A stretch of DNA of 47,030 nucleotides, taken from contig RFGU01000227.1 of assembly GCA_003696955.1 (NCBI GenBank), positions 1 through 47,030 on the forward strand, read 5' to 3'. The notes beneath the pieces are model-generated. The model made no database searches. It was not told where the DNA came from and was given only the letters and a program-made list of their open reading frames with translations. The stretch comes from Deltaproteobacteria bacterium. GTDB lineage: Bacteria; Myxococcota_A; Polyangia; Nannocystales; Nannocystaceae. Positions within the stretch are counted from its first letter, which is position 1. The number at the start of each line of letters is the position of its first letter. A program made the position numbers and the translations under genes. This document shows positions 23,477 through 32,038 of the stretch, in pieces.

Positions 23477-25801
23477 ATGCACCTATCCCCCCGTAGGGCT
23501 CGGTTCGTCTCCTCGGCCACGCTCGCCGCGATCGCCTCGACCGCCTCGCCGGCCCGTGCCGACGAGGGCCCATGGCCGCCCGACCAACTGCCGCAGGTGA
23601 TGGACGCAGCCCTCGCCGACCGCGGCTTCGAGCTCTCCGCCGAGGAGCTGTGGAACGAAGGTGGCGGCCTGCTTCGGGCTGCCGTGCGTCTAGGGGGGTG
23701 CTCGGCCTCCTTCGTCTCCCCCGACGGCCTCATCGCCACGAACCACCACTGCGCCTACGGTGCCATCCAAGGCCTCGCCAGCGTGGATCGCGACCTGCTC
23801 ACCGACGGCTTCCTTGCGCGCGATCGAAGCGAGGAACTGCGCGCCCCCGGCACCACCGTACGCATCGTCCATCGCATCGAAGACGTCAGCGATCGTTTCG
23901 ATGCGCTGCTCGACGAGCACGAGGACGATGCGGCCCTCGCCGAGGCCTACGACGACCTGCGCGAAGAACTTGCAAGCGCCTGCGAGAAGGGCCGGCCCGA
24001 TCACCGCTGCGTCGTCGCCTCCTTCTTCGGGGGTCGGGTCCACCGGCTCTTCGACTACCTCGAGATCCGCGACGTGCGGCTGGTCTATGCGCCGCCTTCC
24101 GCCATCGGTGAGTACGGTGGGGAGGTGGACAACTGGATGTGGCCGCGCCACACCGGCGACTTCAGCCTCATGCGGGCCTACGTCGGCCCCGGCGGCAAAC
24201 CGGCCGATCCCGCCGACGAGAACGTTCCGTATCGCCCCGAACACTACCTGACCATCGCGGCGGAAGGCATCGAGCCGGGCCAGACGGTCGCCGTCCTGGG
24301 CTATCCAGGACGCACACGGCGCCACGTGCCCTTGGCCGAGGTCGAACGCTACCGCGATCAGGTCTACCCCATGCGTGCCGAGTTCTACGGCAAGCTCCTC
24401 GACGTCCTGCACGGCCATGCAGACCGGGACCCCGCCGTCGCGATCAAGGTCGCAGCCCGGATCAAGAGCCTCGAGAACCGGCGCAAGAACGCCCGTGGCA
24501 TGCTCGACGGATTCCGCCGAAACGGCCTGATCGAACGGCGGCGTCGAATCGAGGCCAAGCTCGAGGAGCTGGCCCGTGAACGGGGCGCCGACTACGTGGC
24601 TGCGTTCGGCGACCTTGCCGCCCTGTCCGAGGAGGAGCGCCGCGACTTCCCCCTGCGCTTCCTTCTGTCCCAGGCCGGCACGGTCTCCCATCTCGTGGGC
24701 CTGGCCCTCACCGTCCTTCGGCACGCCGAATACCGCGAAGAACACGCAGGCGATACGGAAGCCATCGCGCGCCGACGCAAGCGGCTCGAACGATCCATCG
24801 AACGCGCCGTGCGGGACTTCGACCCGCGCGTCGAAGCCGATTTGCTCGAGGTGTGGTCGCGCGCGCTTTCGTCCCATGGCCCCCTGCCCCCCGACCTCGC
24901 CGCGGCCCTGGCACGGGCCGACCGCATCGCCACGAGAAGTCGCATGGCGAAGCCGGGTGTCGCTCGCGAGTTGCTCGACGCCCCCCCGGAAAAGCTGGCG
25001 CGGGATCCCGATCCGGCCTTGGCCCTGGCACGGGCGATCCGGGCCGCGGAGAAGGCGGCGGAACCTGCGGTGCGTCGGCGCAGGGGGCGCTCGCTGCGTG
25101 CGCTGCCACGGTACGTCGAGCTGCTACAGGCAGCCACGGACGGCCCGTTCTACCCGGACGCCAACGGCACCTTGCGGGTCTCCTTCGCCACGGTTCGGGG
25201 CTACGACCCCGAAGACGGGTTGCGGGCCCTGCCCCAGACCACCCTGTCCGGGGCGGTGGCCAAGCACACCGACACACCGCCCTTCGACCTGCCCGATTCC
25301 GTGCTCGCCGCCGCGGCCGAGGCCCCCAACACCTACTGGGCCGATCCCGTGCTCAAGGACGTGCCCGTCTGCTTCCTCACCGACGCCGACACGACCGGCG
25401 GAAACTCGGGCAGTGCCGTCGTCGACGGCAAGGGGCGGCTCGTCGGACTGAACTTCGACCGCGTCTGGCACAACGTCGTCGGCGACTTCGGCTATTCGGA
25501 GGAGAAGTCGCGCAACATCGTCGTGGACGTTCGCTTCCTGCTTTGGCTGCTCGACGACGTGGTCCACGCCGACGCCCTTCTCGGCGAGCTCGGCGTAGCG
25601 GGCTATGCCCAGGCCGGCCGCAGGCCGGCCCCGCCCCGAGGCGATGGGCGCGACGCCGAACGGCCACCCTCCCCGGCTGCTCCCAAAGCGGAGGAAGGGC
25701 GGGGTTGTCGTTGCGCCGCCGGCCCAACCGGGGCCGAGGCGCTGCTGCCCTTCATGGTCCTGACGTGCTCGTATCGCCGGCGGAGGTTCCGGAGGTGCTA
25801 G
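23477..25801 (+). CDS. S46-family dipeptidyl-peptidase (DPP7/DPP11 type)
   Basis: A 774-residue exported serine peptidase. A signal peptide ends near 'ASPARADEG' (about residue 30). The S46 catalytic residues are in place: His91 in 'TNHHCAYG', Asp228 in 'WPRHTGDFS' and Ser644 in 'TTGGNSGSAVVD'. The central helical insert is the family's regulatory domain. Arg662, 18 residues after the nucleophile in 'LNFDRVW', matches the Arg that gives DPP11 its preference for Asp/Glu at P1. The last 60 residues are a low-complexity basic tail that overlaps the convergent lipoprotein gene by 50 bases. It removes dipeptides from peptide N-termini, probably for nutrition. Confidence 0.9.
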   Translation: MHLSPRRARFVSSATLAAIASTASPARADEGPWPPDQLPQVMDAALADRGFELSAEELWNEGGGLLRAAVRLGGCSASFVSPDGLIATNHHCAYGAIQGLASVDRDLLTDGFLARDRSEELRAPGTTVRIVHRIEDVSDRFDALLDEHEDDAALAEAYDDLREELASACEKGRPDHRCVVASFFGGRVHRLFDYLEIRDVRLVYAPPSAIGEYGGEVDNWMWPRHTGDFSLMRAYVGPGGKPADPADENVPYRPEHYLTIAAEGIEPGQTVAVLGYPGRTRRHVPLAEVERYRDQVYPMRAEFYGKLLDVLHGHADRDPAVAIKVAARIKSLENRRKNARGMLDGFRRNGLIERRRRIEAKLEELARERGADYVAAFGDLAALSEEERRDFPLRFLLSQAGTVSHLVGLALTVLRHAEYREEHAGDTEAIARRRKRLERSIERAVRDFDPRVEADLLEVWSRALSSHGPLPPDLAAALARADRIATRSRMAKPGVARELLDAPPEKLARDPDPALALARAIRAAEKAAEPAVRRRRGRSLRALPRYVELLQAATDGPFYPDANGTLRVSFATVRGYDPEDGLRALPQTTLSGAVAKHTDTPPFDLPDSVLAAAAEAPNTYWADPVLKDVPVCFLTDADTTGGNSGSAVVDGKGRLVGLNFDRVWHNVVGDFGYSEEKSRNIVVDVRFLLWLLDDVVHADALLGELGVAGYAQAGRRPAPPRGDGRDAERPPSPAAPKAEEGRGCRCAAGPTGAEALLPFMVLTCSYRRRRFRRC

Positions 25802-26234
25802 ACCCCGTCGACGTTCCGGAAACGCAGTAGCCGACGGCCTCGTCACAGACACCGCCGCAGCAGGCGCCGTCGTCCAGACACCACAAGGCGACCACGTGAT
25901 CCGCGACGCACGAGGTGCGGCATGCGCCCTCCGAAGGAGGAGTCGTCATGCCTGATCGATGATCGGCGGCGCAGTAACACGGGACGGTCGCGTTCGGTTC
26001 GCTCGCCGTGCACGGCTGTACGGGCATGGGCCCGCTCCCCGCCGTGGCACCTCCGGTACCGGTCGCGGCGGCCGTTCCGGCCGGGGGCGCCGGCGTCGTG
26101 GCATTGCCCGAGGTGACCGCACCACCATCGTCGCCGCACGCCAAGACGGCGACCATGGCCATGGCAGCCATGGCACGGCCGAGTCGACCGCGACACGCCC
26201 CCAAGCGGGATCCAACGGCCCGCGACACGATCAC
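25752..26234 (-). CDS. Small Cys-rich lipoprotein
   Basis: A 160-residue predicted lipoprotein of unknown function. The GTG at 26234 overlaps the YbjQ-family stop (GTGA). A basic leader and the hydrophobic 'AMAAMAMVAVLAC' end at Cys33. A Gly/Ala/Thr/Pro linker follows, then a compact segment with ten cysteines ('CTASEPNATVPCYCAADHRS', 'CRTSCVADHVVALWC', 'CCGGVCDEAVGYC'), presumably disulphide-bonded. A Ser/Thr/Gly tail ends the protein. It is the last gene of an overlapping trio and converges with the S46 peptidase. An internal ATG (MAAMAM) would also give a shorter signal peptide. Confidence 0.72.
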   Translation of the reverse strand: MIVSRAVGSRLGACRGRLGRAMAAMAMVAVLACGDDGGAVTSGNATTPAPPAGTAAATGTGGATAGSGPMPVQPCTASEPNATVPCYCAADHRSGMTTPPSEGACRTSCVADHVVALWCLDDGACCGGVCDEAVGYCVSGTSTGSSTSGTSAGDTSTSGP

Positions 26235-26617
26235 ACCCCCTCCGTTCGCCGAACCCGAACCGCCGTGCCGTAGCACAGGATCTCGGCGGCCCCTTGCATC
26301 ACCATGGAGGTCGTGACCCGCACGCCGACCACGGCGTCGGCTCCGCGTGCGAGTGCCGCGGCCCGCAACCTGTCGAGGGCCTGCTCCCGCGTCTCGGCGA
26401 GCATCTTCGTGTAGCCACGCACCTCGCCGCCCACCAGGTTGCGAAAGCCCGCCAGGATGTCCACGCCGAGGTGCCGCACCCGTACGGCGTTGCCGCGAAC
26501 CAGGCCGAGCACCTCGACGATCTCGAAGCCGGGGAGTTCGTCGGTCGTGGCGAGCAACATGCCCTCGTGCTCGGCCAAGGCGGGCACCGTCGGAGCGGTT
26601 GGAACGAGATCCGTCAT
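26231..26617 (-). CDS. YbjQ-family (UPF0145) protein
   Basis: A 128-residue protein with the YbjQ/UPF0145 signature. After a 20-residue Ala/Pro/Thr leader come 'LLATTDELPGFEIVEVLGLV', 'LGVDILAGFRNLVGGEVRGY', 'EQALDRLRAAALARGADAVV' and 'MVMQGAAEILCYGTAVRV'. The family is sometimes called heavy-metal-binding domain protein and forms pentamers; the true role is unknown. There is no signal peptide. The ATG overlaps the upstream stop (ATGA) and its end overlaps the lipoprotein start (GTGA), so all three genes are translationally linked. Confidence 0.88.
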   Translation of the reverse strand: MTDLVPTAPTVPALAEHEGMLLATTDELPGFEIVEVLGLVRGNAVRVRHLGVDILAGFRNLVGGEVRGYTKMLAETREQALDRLRAAALARGADAVVGVRVTTSMVMQGAAEILCYGTAVRVRRTEGV

Positions 26618-27054
26618 CGGTCGATCCGTCGGTAAGGGTCCCGGTTCCGCTCGACCCATGCAAGCCGGACGTACGACCACAGGAGCGTCACGGCGCCCGC
26701 CGCGAGCATCCCGGCGCCCATGGCGGGCAGGAGAAAACTCATCCCAAGCCCCCCGACGAACAACCCGACGCCGATTCGACGTTCGATCCGGACGAGGGGA
26801 CGCCGCTGCAGCGCCTCGACTTGGGCGTCGTCGTCGACGCGGCGCAGCCACGTCCCGCCGAGGTCGCGCGCGCGCCGTGCGTTCTCGACGGCGGCTCGAC
26901 GCTCGGGGTCGGCTTCGGCGTAGAGGGCAAGTTCCGCCTGGGCCGCCTCGTCGAGTTCGCCGCGCGCAAGTCCGCGAAGCAACTCCGAGAAGCGTCGTTC
27001 CTCGGGATCGTCGGCCGCTCGATCCCGGGGCACGCGTGAGGACGGCTCGTCCAT
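26614..27054 (-). CDS. Small membrane protein, two predicted helices
   Basis: A 146-residue protein I cannot assign. The N-terminal 90 residues are charged and helical ('FSELLRGLARGELDEAAQAE'), resembling the cytoplasmic part of anti-sigma factors but with no zinc Cys/His residues. Two hydrophobic segments follow ('IGVGLFVGGLGMSFLLPAMG' and 'MLAAGAVTLLWSYVRLAW'), and a short basic tail. It is the first gene of the trio with the YbjQ protein and Cys-rich lipoprotein. An adaptor that places the soluble YbjQ protein at the membrane is one possibility. No sigma factor gene is adjacent. Confidence 0.72.
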   Translation of the reverse strand: MDEPSSRVPRDRAADDPEERRFSELLRGLARGELDEAAQAELALYAEADPERRAAVENARRARDLGGTWLRRVDDDAQVEALQRRPLVRIERRIGVGLFVGGLGMSFLLPAMGAGMLAAGAVTLLWSYVRLAWVERNRDPYRRIDR

Positions 27055-27206
27055 GATGGTCGCGGAAGTCTAGCGGACTTCGCCGAAGGACACCCGCGAA
27101 GGCGCTCGCTGGCTGGCACCATCCACGCCGCGTACCCCTTCCGCGACCCGCGCCTTCGCCACCCCGACGACCTCGGTCCGGCATCTCGGGTACCCTCGGA
27201 TCCGAC

Positions 27207-27881
27207 ATGGCGCGTTCTCCACGGCATGCAACCTGGATCCTCGGCCTCCTGGTGGTCGGATGCACGGACCGCAAGGCGCCCGACCGCGATGCCGCACCCA
27301 CGCCGAGCACGCGTGCAACGGCGCAACCCGAGACGGCCGACGCCCCATTCGTCCATCCCCCGTCGACCGACGACGAGGCGTCCATGCCCTACGCGACCAC
27401 GCAAGGGGTCGTCGCGGCCGTCGTGGACGGTACACCGACGCGGTTCGAGACGTTGCCCATCGGAACCAACGCGTGGATCCGCAGCCCCCGGACACGCCGC
27501 CTTACGATCACCGGAGAGGCAGGACCGAACCGGGAGCCGCGGCTCCAAATCTACGTGTACGGGATCGACATCGAACCGTCCCGCCTCCCCCTTCGTCTCG
27601 CCGCGCAGCGCGAGGCCGGGCGCGTCGTGGAGATTCGCTACGATCGGGACGGACGCCGCTGGGTGTCGCAACCGGGCACCGCGACGGTCACGATCGCCGA
27701 TGTCGCCGACGGACGGTTCCGCGGCACCTTCGAAGGAGAACTCGAGCCGACCGTTCCCAACGCCGCACGGGTACGGATCGCCCAGGGCACGTTCGACGTC
27801 GCCGTGCGCCTCGGCGGCCCGCGACCGACGGCTCCCCAGAGGCTACCGGCCCCGCCCGAACCTACGCCGAAGCGCCCCTAG
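27207..27881 (+). CDS. Lipoprotein of unknown function
   Basis: A 224-residue predicted lipoprotein with lipobox LVVGC (Cys19). Residues 20-60 are a Pro/Thr/Ala/Asp linker. The rest has the alternating pattern of a small beta-sandwich ('RLTITGEAGPNREPRLQIYV', 'GTATVTIADVADGRFRGTFE', 'TFDVAVRL') and a Pro-rich tail. I recognise no family. It is divergent from the membrane/YbjQ/lipoprotein trio and overlaps the convergent lipoprotein gene by four bases at its stop. Confidence 0.75.
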   Translation: MARSPRHATWILGLLVVGCTDRKAPDRDAAPTPSTRATAQPETADAPFVHPPSTDDEASMPYATTQGVVAAVVDGTPTRFETLPIGTNAWIRSPRTRRLTITGEAGPNREPRLQIYVYGIDIEPSRLPLRLAAQREAGRVVEIRYDRDGRRWVSQPGTATVTIADVADGRFRGTFEGELEPTVPNAARVRIAQGTFDVAVRLGGPRPTAPQRLPAPPEPTPKRP

Positions 27882-28522
27882 CCCCCGGGAAAACAGGGGT
27901 CGCACACGCTCGGCGGGTCGTTCGGCGGGCGCGAGGAGTCCCCGTTGTTCCACACCGTCTCGGCCCGCTGGCGGAACCGAAACACGCTCGGCGGCTCCTC
28001 CCGTGAACCGAACACGCCCTCCGGAAGGGGCTGGAAGAGCACCTCCGCGGCGGTCTCCTCGTCCACCTCGACGTTCACGACCGTCACGCCCATGGGATCT
28101 CCTCCGGGATCGACGTCCGGGACGTCCGCAGGTGGGGCCTCGCCGAAGGGGAACTCGAGCCAGCGCATCTCGTTCTCCTCGAACTCGTAGGCGAAGCAGC
28201 GGCACAGCCACGTGCTGTCGGGATCGATGTGGCAGGTGGAGTTGTTCGGCCAATGGTTGCCGCCCGAATCCTGACAGGCGGCGGCAGCCACCACGCCCTT
28301 GCCCTTCTCCTCGGCCACGAAGCGCAGCAGGAACCCGTCCTCGCGGGTGCTCGTCACCTGTTCGATGCCGCTACCCGTAAGATCGTAGCTTACGACCGAC
28401 CACACGCCCTTCGTCTCGTCGAAGGCCGTGTTGGGCCCCTCGTCCTCCTTGCACGCGGAGGCCAGCAAGAGGGGAACGGCGAGCAGGACGGTCGGCAGGG
28501 GGGTGTGCACGGAACGCAACAT
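27878..28522 (-). CDS. Lipoprotein with Lys after the lipid cysteine
   Basis: A 214-residue predicted lipoprotein (lipobox LASAC, Cys24) whose +2 residue is Lys, a feature reported to favour extracellular localisation in Myxococcus. The body is acidic, with six cysteines including 'WLCRCFAYEFEENEMRW' and a C-terminal 'CDPCFPGG', suggesting disulphides. A short 'GVWSVVSYDLTGSGIEQV' strand pattern opens the domain. I recognise no family. GAGGT lies about six bases before the ATG. Divergent from glnS. Confidence 0.75.
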   Translation of the reverse strand: MLRSVHTPLPTVLLAVPLLLASACKEDEGPNTAFDETKGVWSVVSYDLTGSGIEQVTSTREDGFLLRFVAEEKGKGVVAAAACQDSGGNHWPNNSTCHIDPDSTWLCRCFAYEFEENEMRWLEFPFGEAPPADVPDVDPGGDPMGVTVVNVEVDEETAAEVLFQPLPEGVFGSREEPPSVFRFRQRAETVWNNGDSSRPPNDPPSVCDPCFPGG

Positions 28523-28641
28523 GGGCACCTCTAGGGCAAGGGGAGCACGGCGGACGGTACCACAATCCGCCCAGTCCGCGAACACCCCGCCGTCTTCCGG
28601 CGCCCGGCGGGCCTTGGTAGCTTGGCGCCGAAGGCCCCACG

Positions 28642-30363
28642 ATGACGGATCCGACCCGACCCGACGCCCCCACCGAAACACCGTCTCCCGAGGAGGAGGG
28701 CCCCAACTTCGTCGCCGACCTCGTGGCCGCCGACGTGGCCGCGGGCAAACACGGCGGTAAGGTCGTCACGCGGTTTCCGCCCGAACCCAATGGATACCTC
28801 CACATCGGGCACGCCAAGGCCATCGTGCTCGACTTCGAGATCGCCAAACGCTTCGGCGGGCGCTGCAACCTGCGGTTCGACGACACGAACCCCGAAGCCG
28901 AGAGCGTGGAGTTCGTCGAAGCGATCCGACGCGACGTACGGTGGCTCGGCTACGACTGGGGTGAACACGAATACTTCGCATCGGACTACTTCGAACGGCT
29001 CTACGAGTGGGCCAAGGTGCTCATCCGCAAGGGGCTGGCCTACGTCGACTCCCAGACCCCGGAGCAGATCCGGCTCAACCGCGGCGACTACCACCGGCCC
29101 GGCACCAACAGCCCGTTTCGCGACCGGTCGGTGGAGGAGAACCTCGCCCTCTTCGAAAAGATGCGCGCCGGCGAGATGGCCGAAGGCGAGGCCGTCCTGC
29201 GCGCCAAGATCGACATGGCCCACCCCAACGTCGTCATGCGCGATCCCCTGATGTACCGGATCCGTCACGTCCCCCACCACCGCACGGGGAACCGGTGGTG
29301 CATCTACCCCATGTACGACTGGGCCCACGGGCAGTCCGACGCCATCGAGGGCGTCACCCACTCGCTCTGCACCCTGGAGTTCGAGGACCACCGTCCCCTC
29401 TACGACTGGTTCCTCGAGGCCCTCGAGATCGATCCGCGGCCGCGACAGATCGAGTTTGCGCGCCTGAACCTCACCTATACGGTGCTCAGCAAGCGGCGCC
29501 TGCTCCAACTCGTGCAGGGCGGACACGTGGACGGCTGGGACGACCCGCGCATGCCCACCCTCTCGGGCATGCGGCGTCGCGGCTTCCCCCCCGAGGCCAT
29601 CCGGCGTTTCTGCCGCAGGATCGGGGTATCCAAGCGGGAGGGCGTGGTGGACGTCACCTTGCTCGAGCACATGGTGCGCGATCACCTCGAACACACCGCA
29701 CCGCGGGCCATGGCGGTCCTCGACCCGCTCAAGGTGGTCATCGACAACTACCCGGAGGACGCCGAGGAGTCCTTCGAAGCCCCGAACCACCCGACCGACC
29801 CGTCGTTCGGAACGCGAACGCTGCCGTTTTGCCGCGAGCTGTGGATCGATCGCAAGGACTTCATGCTCGATCCACCGCGCAAGTACCATCGTCTTGCGCC
29901 GGGACGGGAGGTACGGCTGCGCTACGCCTGTCTCGTGACCTGCACCGACGTCGAGTGCGACGCCGACGGACGGCCCACCGTCGTGCATTGCACGTTCGAC
30001 CCAGCGAGCCGCGGCGGAACGGCACCGGACGGCCGCAAGGTCCGGGGCACGATCCACTGGGTGTCGGCACGCCACGCGGTCCGCGGCGAGTGCCGGCTCT
30101 ACGACCGGTTGTTCGACGTGGAGAATCCCCAAGGCGAGGACGACTTCCTCGCCCACCTGAACCCTGCCTCGCGGGTCGTCGTCGAGAACGCGATGCTCGA
30201 GCCTTCGCTGGCCGGGCTCGAACCCGGAACGCGGCGGCAGTTCGAACGCACCGGCTACTTCGTCGTCGATCCGGACAGCACCCCCGAGCGTCCCGTCTGG
30301 AACCGCACCATCGCCCTCAAGGACACGTGGGCGAAGATGGTCGCCCGCGGCGCCACGGGCTGA
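28642..30363 (+). CDS. glnS: Glutaminyl-tRNA synthetase
   Basis: A 573-residue class Ic synthetase charging tRNA-Gln directly with glutamine. HIGH is at residues 54-57 ('[10 protein letters not shown]') and the KMSKS-equivalent 'VLSKRRL' begins at 281. GlnRS-type landmarks are '[14 protein letters not shown]', '[10 protein letters not shown]' and '[20 protein letters not shown]'. The C-terminal third ('[14 protein letters not shown]', '[11 protein letters not shown]') is the two-barrel anticodon-binding region. Length is close to E. coli GlnRS (554) with a disordered 20-residue N-terminus. Its presence means this organism need not depend only on the GatCAB route for Gln-tRNA. Confidence 0.96.
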   Translation: MTDPTRPDAPTETPSPEEEGPNFVADLVAADVAAGKHGGKVVTRFPPEPNGYLHIGHAKAIVLDFEIAKRFGGRCNLRFDDTNPEAESVEFVEAIRRDVRWLGYDWGEHEYFASDYFERLYEWAKVLIRKGLAYVDSQTPEQIRLNRGDYHRPGTNSPFRDRSVEENLALFEKMRAGEMAEGEAVLRAKIDMAHPNVVMRDPLMYRIRHVPHHRTGNRWCIYPMYDWAHGQSDAIEGVTHSLCTLEFEDHRPLYDWFLEALEIDPRPRQIEFARLNLTYTVLSKRRLLQLVQGGHVDGWDDPRMPTLSGMRRRGFPPEAIRRFCRRIGVSKREGVVDVTLLEHMVRDHLEHTAPRAMAVLDPLKVVIDNYPEDAEESFEAPNHPTDPSFGTRTLPFCRELWIDRKDFMLDPPRKYHRLAPGREVRLRYACLVTCTDVECDADGRPTVVHCTFDPASRGGTAPDGRKVRGTIHWVSARHAVRGECRLYDRLFDVENPQGEDDFLAHLNPASRVVVENAMLEPSLAGLEPGTRRQFERTGYFVVDPDSTPERPVWNRTIALKDTWAKMVARGATG

Positions 30364-30379
30364 TCCGTGCCTTCGCCGC

Positions 30380-31561
30380 TCAGCGTCGCGCCGGCTTCCA
30401 GCCGGGCCCGAGCAACAGATCGACGAGTTCGCGCACGGCACCGTGTCCCCCCCGTGCGGTCGTGACGAGATCGGCCGCCGCGAGCACGTCGGGGTGGGCG
30501 TCGGCCGGCGCGACGAACGCCGCCGCATGGGGCGCCATGGGCAGATCGAGGACGTCGTCCCCCATGGCCACCGTGTGTTCGGGCGACACACCGAGCCGCT
30601 TCTGGATGGCCTGGATGTCCGCCGCCTTGTCGCGCGAGCCGAGCACGATGTCGTCCACCCGCAACTTCTCGCCCCGAAGACGCGCGGCGTTCGAGCGCTC
30701 GCCGGTCAGGAGGGCCACCTTGCCGCCGCTCGCACGGAAGCGGGCGATCCCCGCGCCGTCGCGCGTGTGGAACCGCTTGAGTTCCTCGCCCGTCTCCCCG
30801 TAGAACATGGCCGCGTCGGTCAGGGTGCCGTCCACGTCGAGGACGAGCAGGCGGGGGTCGACACCGAACAACATCCCCGGCTCCCGCCTGCGCGCGGCCA
30901 GGTGGCGCGCGTAGGCCAGGTCTTCGGGCGTGTCGATCTCCACGGCGTCCTCGGGCGGCACCTCGAACGGTTCGAGACGTCCGGACATGCGCGAACCGGA
31001 GCGCTCGAAGCCGGCGCGGGAGAACACGTAGAACGACCCGGTCTCGAGGTAGACGCCGTCGATCTCCTGCCTCCGCGGGCGGCGGGCCGGGTCGTAGGTG
31101 GCCGGGCGCACGCCGCCTTCGGGAGCGCGCGTCCACACGAATCCATGGAAGGGCACCGCGGAGAACACACCGTCGGCGCCGGTGGCATGGAAGTGCTCCA
31201 CCGCCCCATCGATCTGCCCAGCCGTGCGAAACGGACTCGTGCATTGCAGGAGCACGATGGTCTCGGGCCGGATGTCCTCGCCTGCGAGGACCTCGAGGGC
31301 ATGGGCGATGGCCGACTCCGTGGAGGCGGTGTCGCCCGACAGGGACGCGGGGCGTTCGATCACCCGGGCCCCGGCACGGGCGGCAACGGCCGCAATGCGC
31401 GGATCGTCCGTCGACACCACGGTCAGATCGATGGTTCGTGCCGCCTGGGCGTGGAGCACCGAGCGCACGACGAGCGGGATCCCCGCCACCCGCACCAGGT
31501 TCTTGCCCACGATCCCCTTCGATCCACCGCGCGCCGGCACGATGGCGACGGTTCGAATCAT
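30380..31561 (-). CDS. CMP-nonulosonate synthetase (NeuA-like) fused to KdsC-type HAD phosphatase
   Basis: A 393-residue two-domain protein. Residues 1-228 are an acylneuraminate cytidylyltransferase with 'IVPARGGSKGIVGKNL' (nucleotide loop), 'TVVSTDDPRIAAVA' and 'LLQCTSPFRT'. The signature is of the NeuA/PseF/LegF type, not KdsB. Residues 232-393 are a KdsC-like HAD phosphatase with Asp242/Asp244 in 'LDVDGTLTD', Thr286, Lys312 and 'MGDDVLDLPM'. It probably dephosphorylates and/or activates a nine-carbon acidic sugar to its CMP form for glycans. The exact sugar is unknown; no NeuB-like gene is near. The ATG overlaps the upstream stop (ATGA). Confidence 0.92.
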   Translation of the reverse strand: MIRTVAIVPARGGSKGIVGKNLVRVAGIPLVVRSVLHAQAARTIDLTVVSTDDPRIAAVAARAGARVIERPASLSGDTASTESAIAHALEVLAGEDIRPETIVLLQCTSPFRTAGQIDGAVEHFHATGADGVFSAVPFHGFVWTRAPEGGVRPATYDPARRPRRQEIDGVYLETGSFYVFSRAGFERSGSRMSGRLEPFEVPPEDAVEIDTPEDLAYARHLAARRREPGMLFGVDPRLLVLDVDGTLTDAAMFYGETGEELKRFHTRDGAGIARFRASGGKVALLTGERSNAARLRGEKLRVDDIVLGSRDKAADIQAIQKRLGVSPEHTVAMGDDVLDLPMAPHAAAFVAPADAHPDVLAAADLVTTARGGHGAVRELVDLLLGPGWKPARR

Positions 31562-31977
31562 GCTTCCTCCTCGTCGTCGGGTTGCGGGTCCTCTTCCGAT
31601 GCACGTACCTCCATGGGGAGGTCCCCGGGATCCATGTCGATGAAGGGGTGGAGGAAGCCGCAGCTCGTGCATGCGAACGCCCGGACGGGCGCGAAGTGGG
31701 TGAATCCTCCCTTGGGATCCCCGAAGCGCAGGGTCGAGATGCCCAGCGGCAGCGGGTTCGCCACGTCGTGCCCCGCGAACATGGCCACGGGCAGCAAGGT
31801 GCCCCCGCAGAACGCGCAGGCCCCCCGGACCCGCTTGGCCCGTGCGGCGTCCCGGGCCGCCACGACGGCCCGACGGGCGGACCGCTCGGCAGCCAGTTGC
31901 TCCCGGAGCAACCGATTCTCCGACTCGAGCTCCCGAACGCGGTACTCGAGGGCGTCGCGATCGTCGCGGTAGGCCAT
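31558..31977 (-). CDS. Coiled-coil zinc-ribbon protein
   Basis: A 139-residue soluble protein of unknown function. Residues 5-50 are a heptad-like coiled coil ('LEYRVRELESENRLLREQLA'). A zinc ribbon follows, with CxxC pairs 'CAFC' and 'CTSC' 45 residues apart, then an acidic tail. The ATG at 31977 is used; another ATG six codons upstream is possible. It is coupled by a four-base overlap to the CMP-sugar synthetase/phosphatase and is divergent from the SpoU methyltransferase. Confidence 0.72.
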   Translation of the reverse strand: MAYRDDRDALEYRVRELESENRLLREQLAAERSARRAVVAARDAARAKRVRGACAFCGGTLLPVAMFAGHDVANPLPLGISTLRFGDPKGGFTHFAPVRAFACTSCGFLHPFIDMDPGDLPMEVRASEEDPQPDDEEEA

Positions 31978-32038
31978 GCCGTGCGATCCTATCATCGCGC
32001 TTCCGTCCGACCCGGCCGGTGCCGAAACGGTCCTCTCC

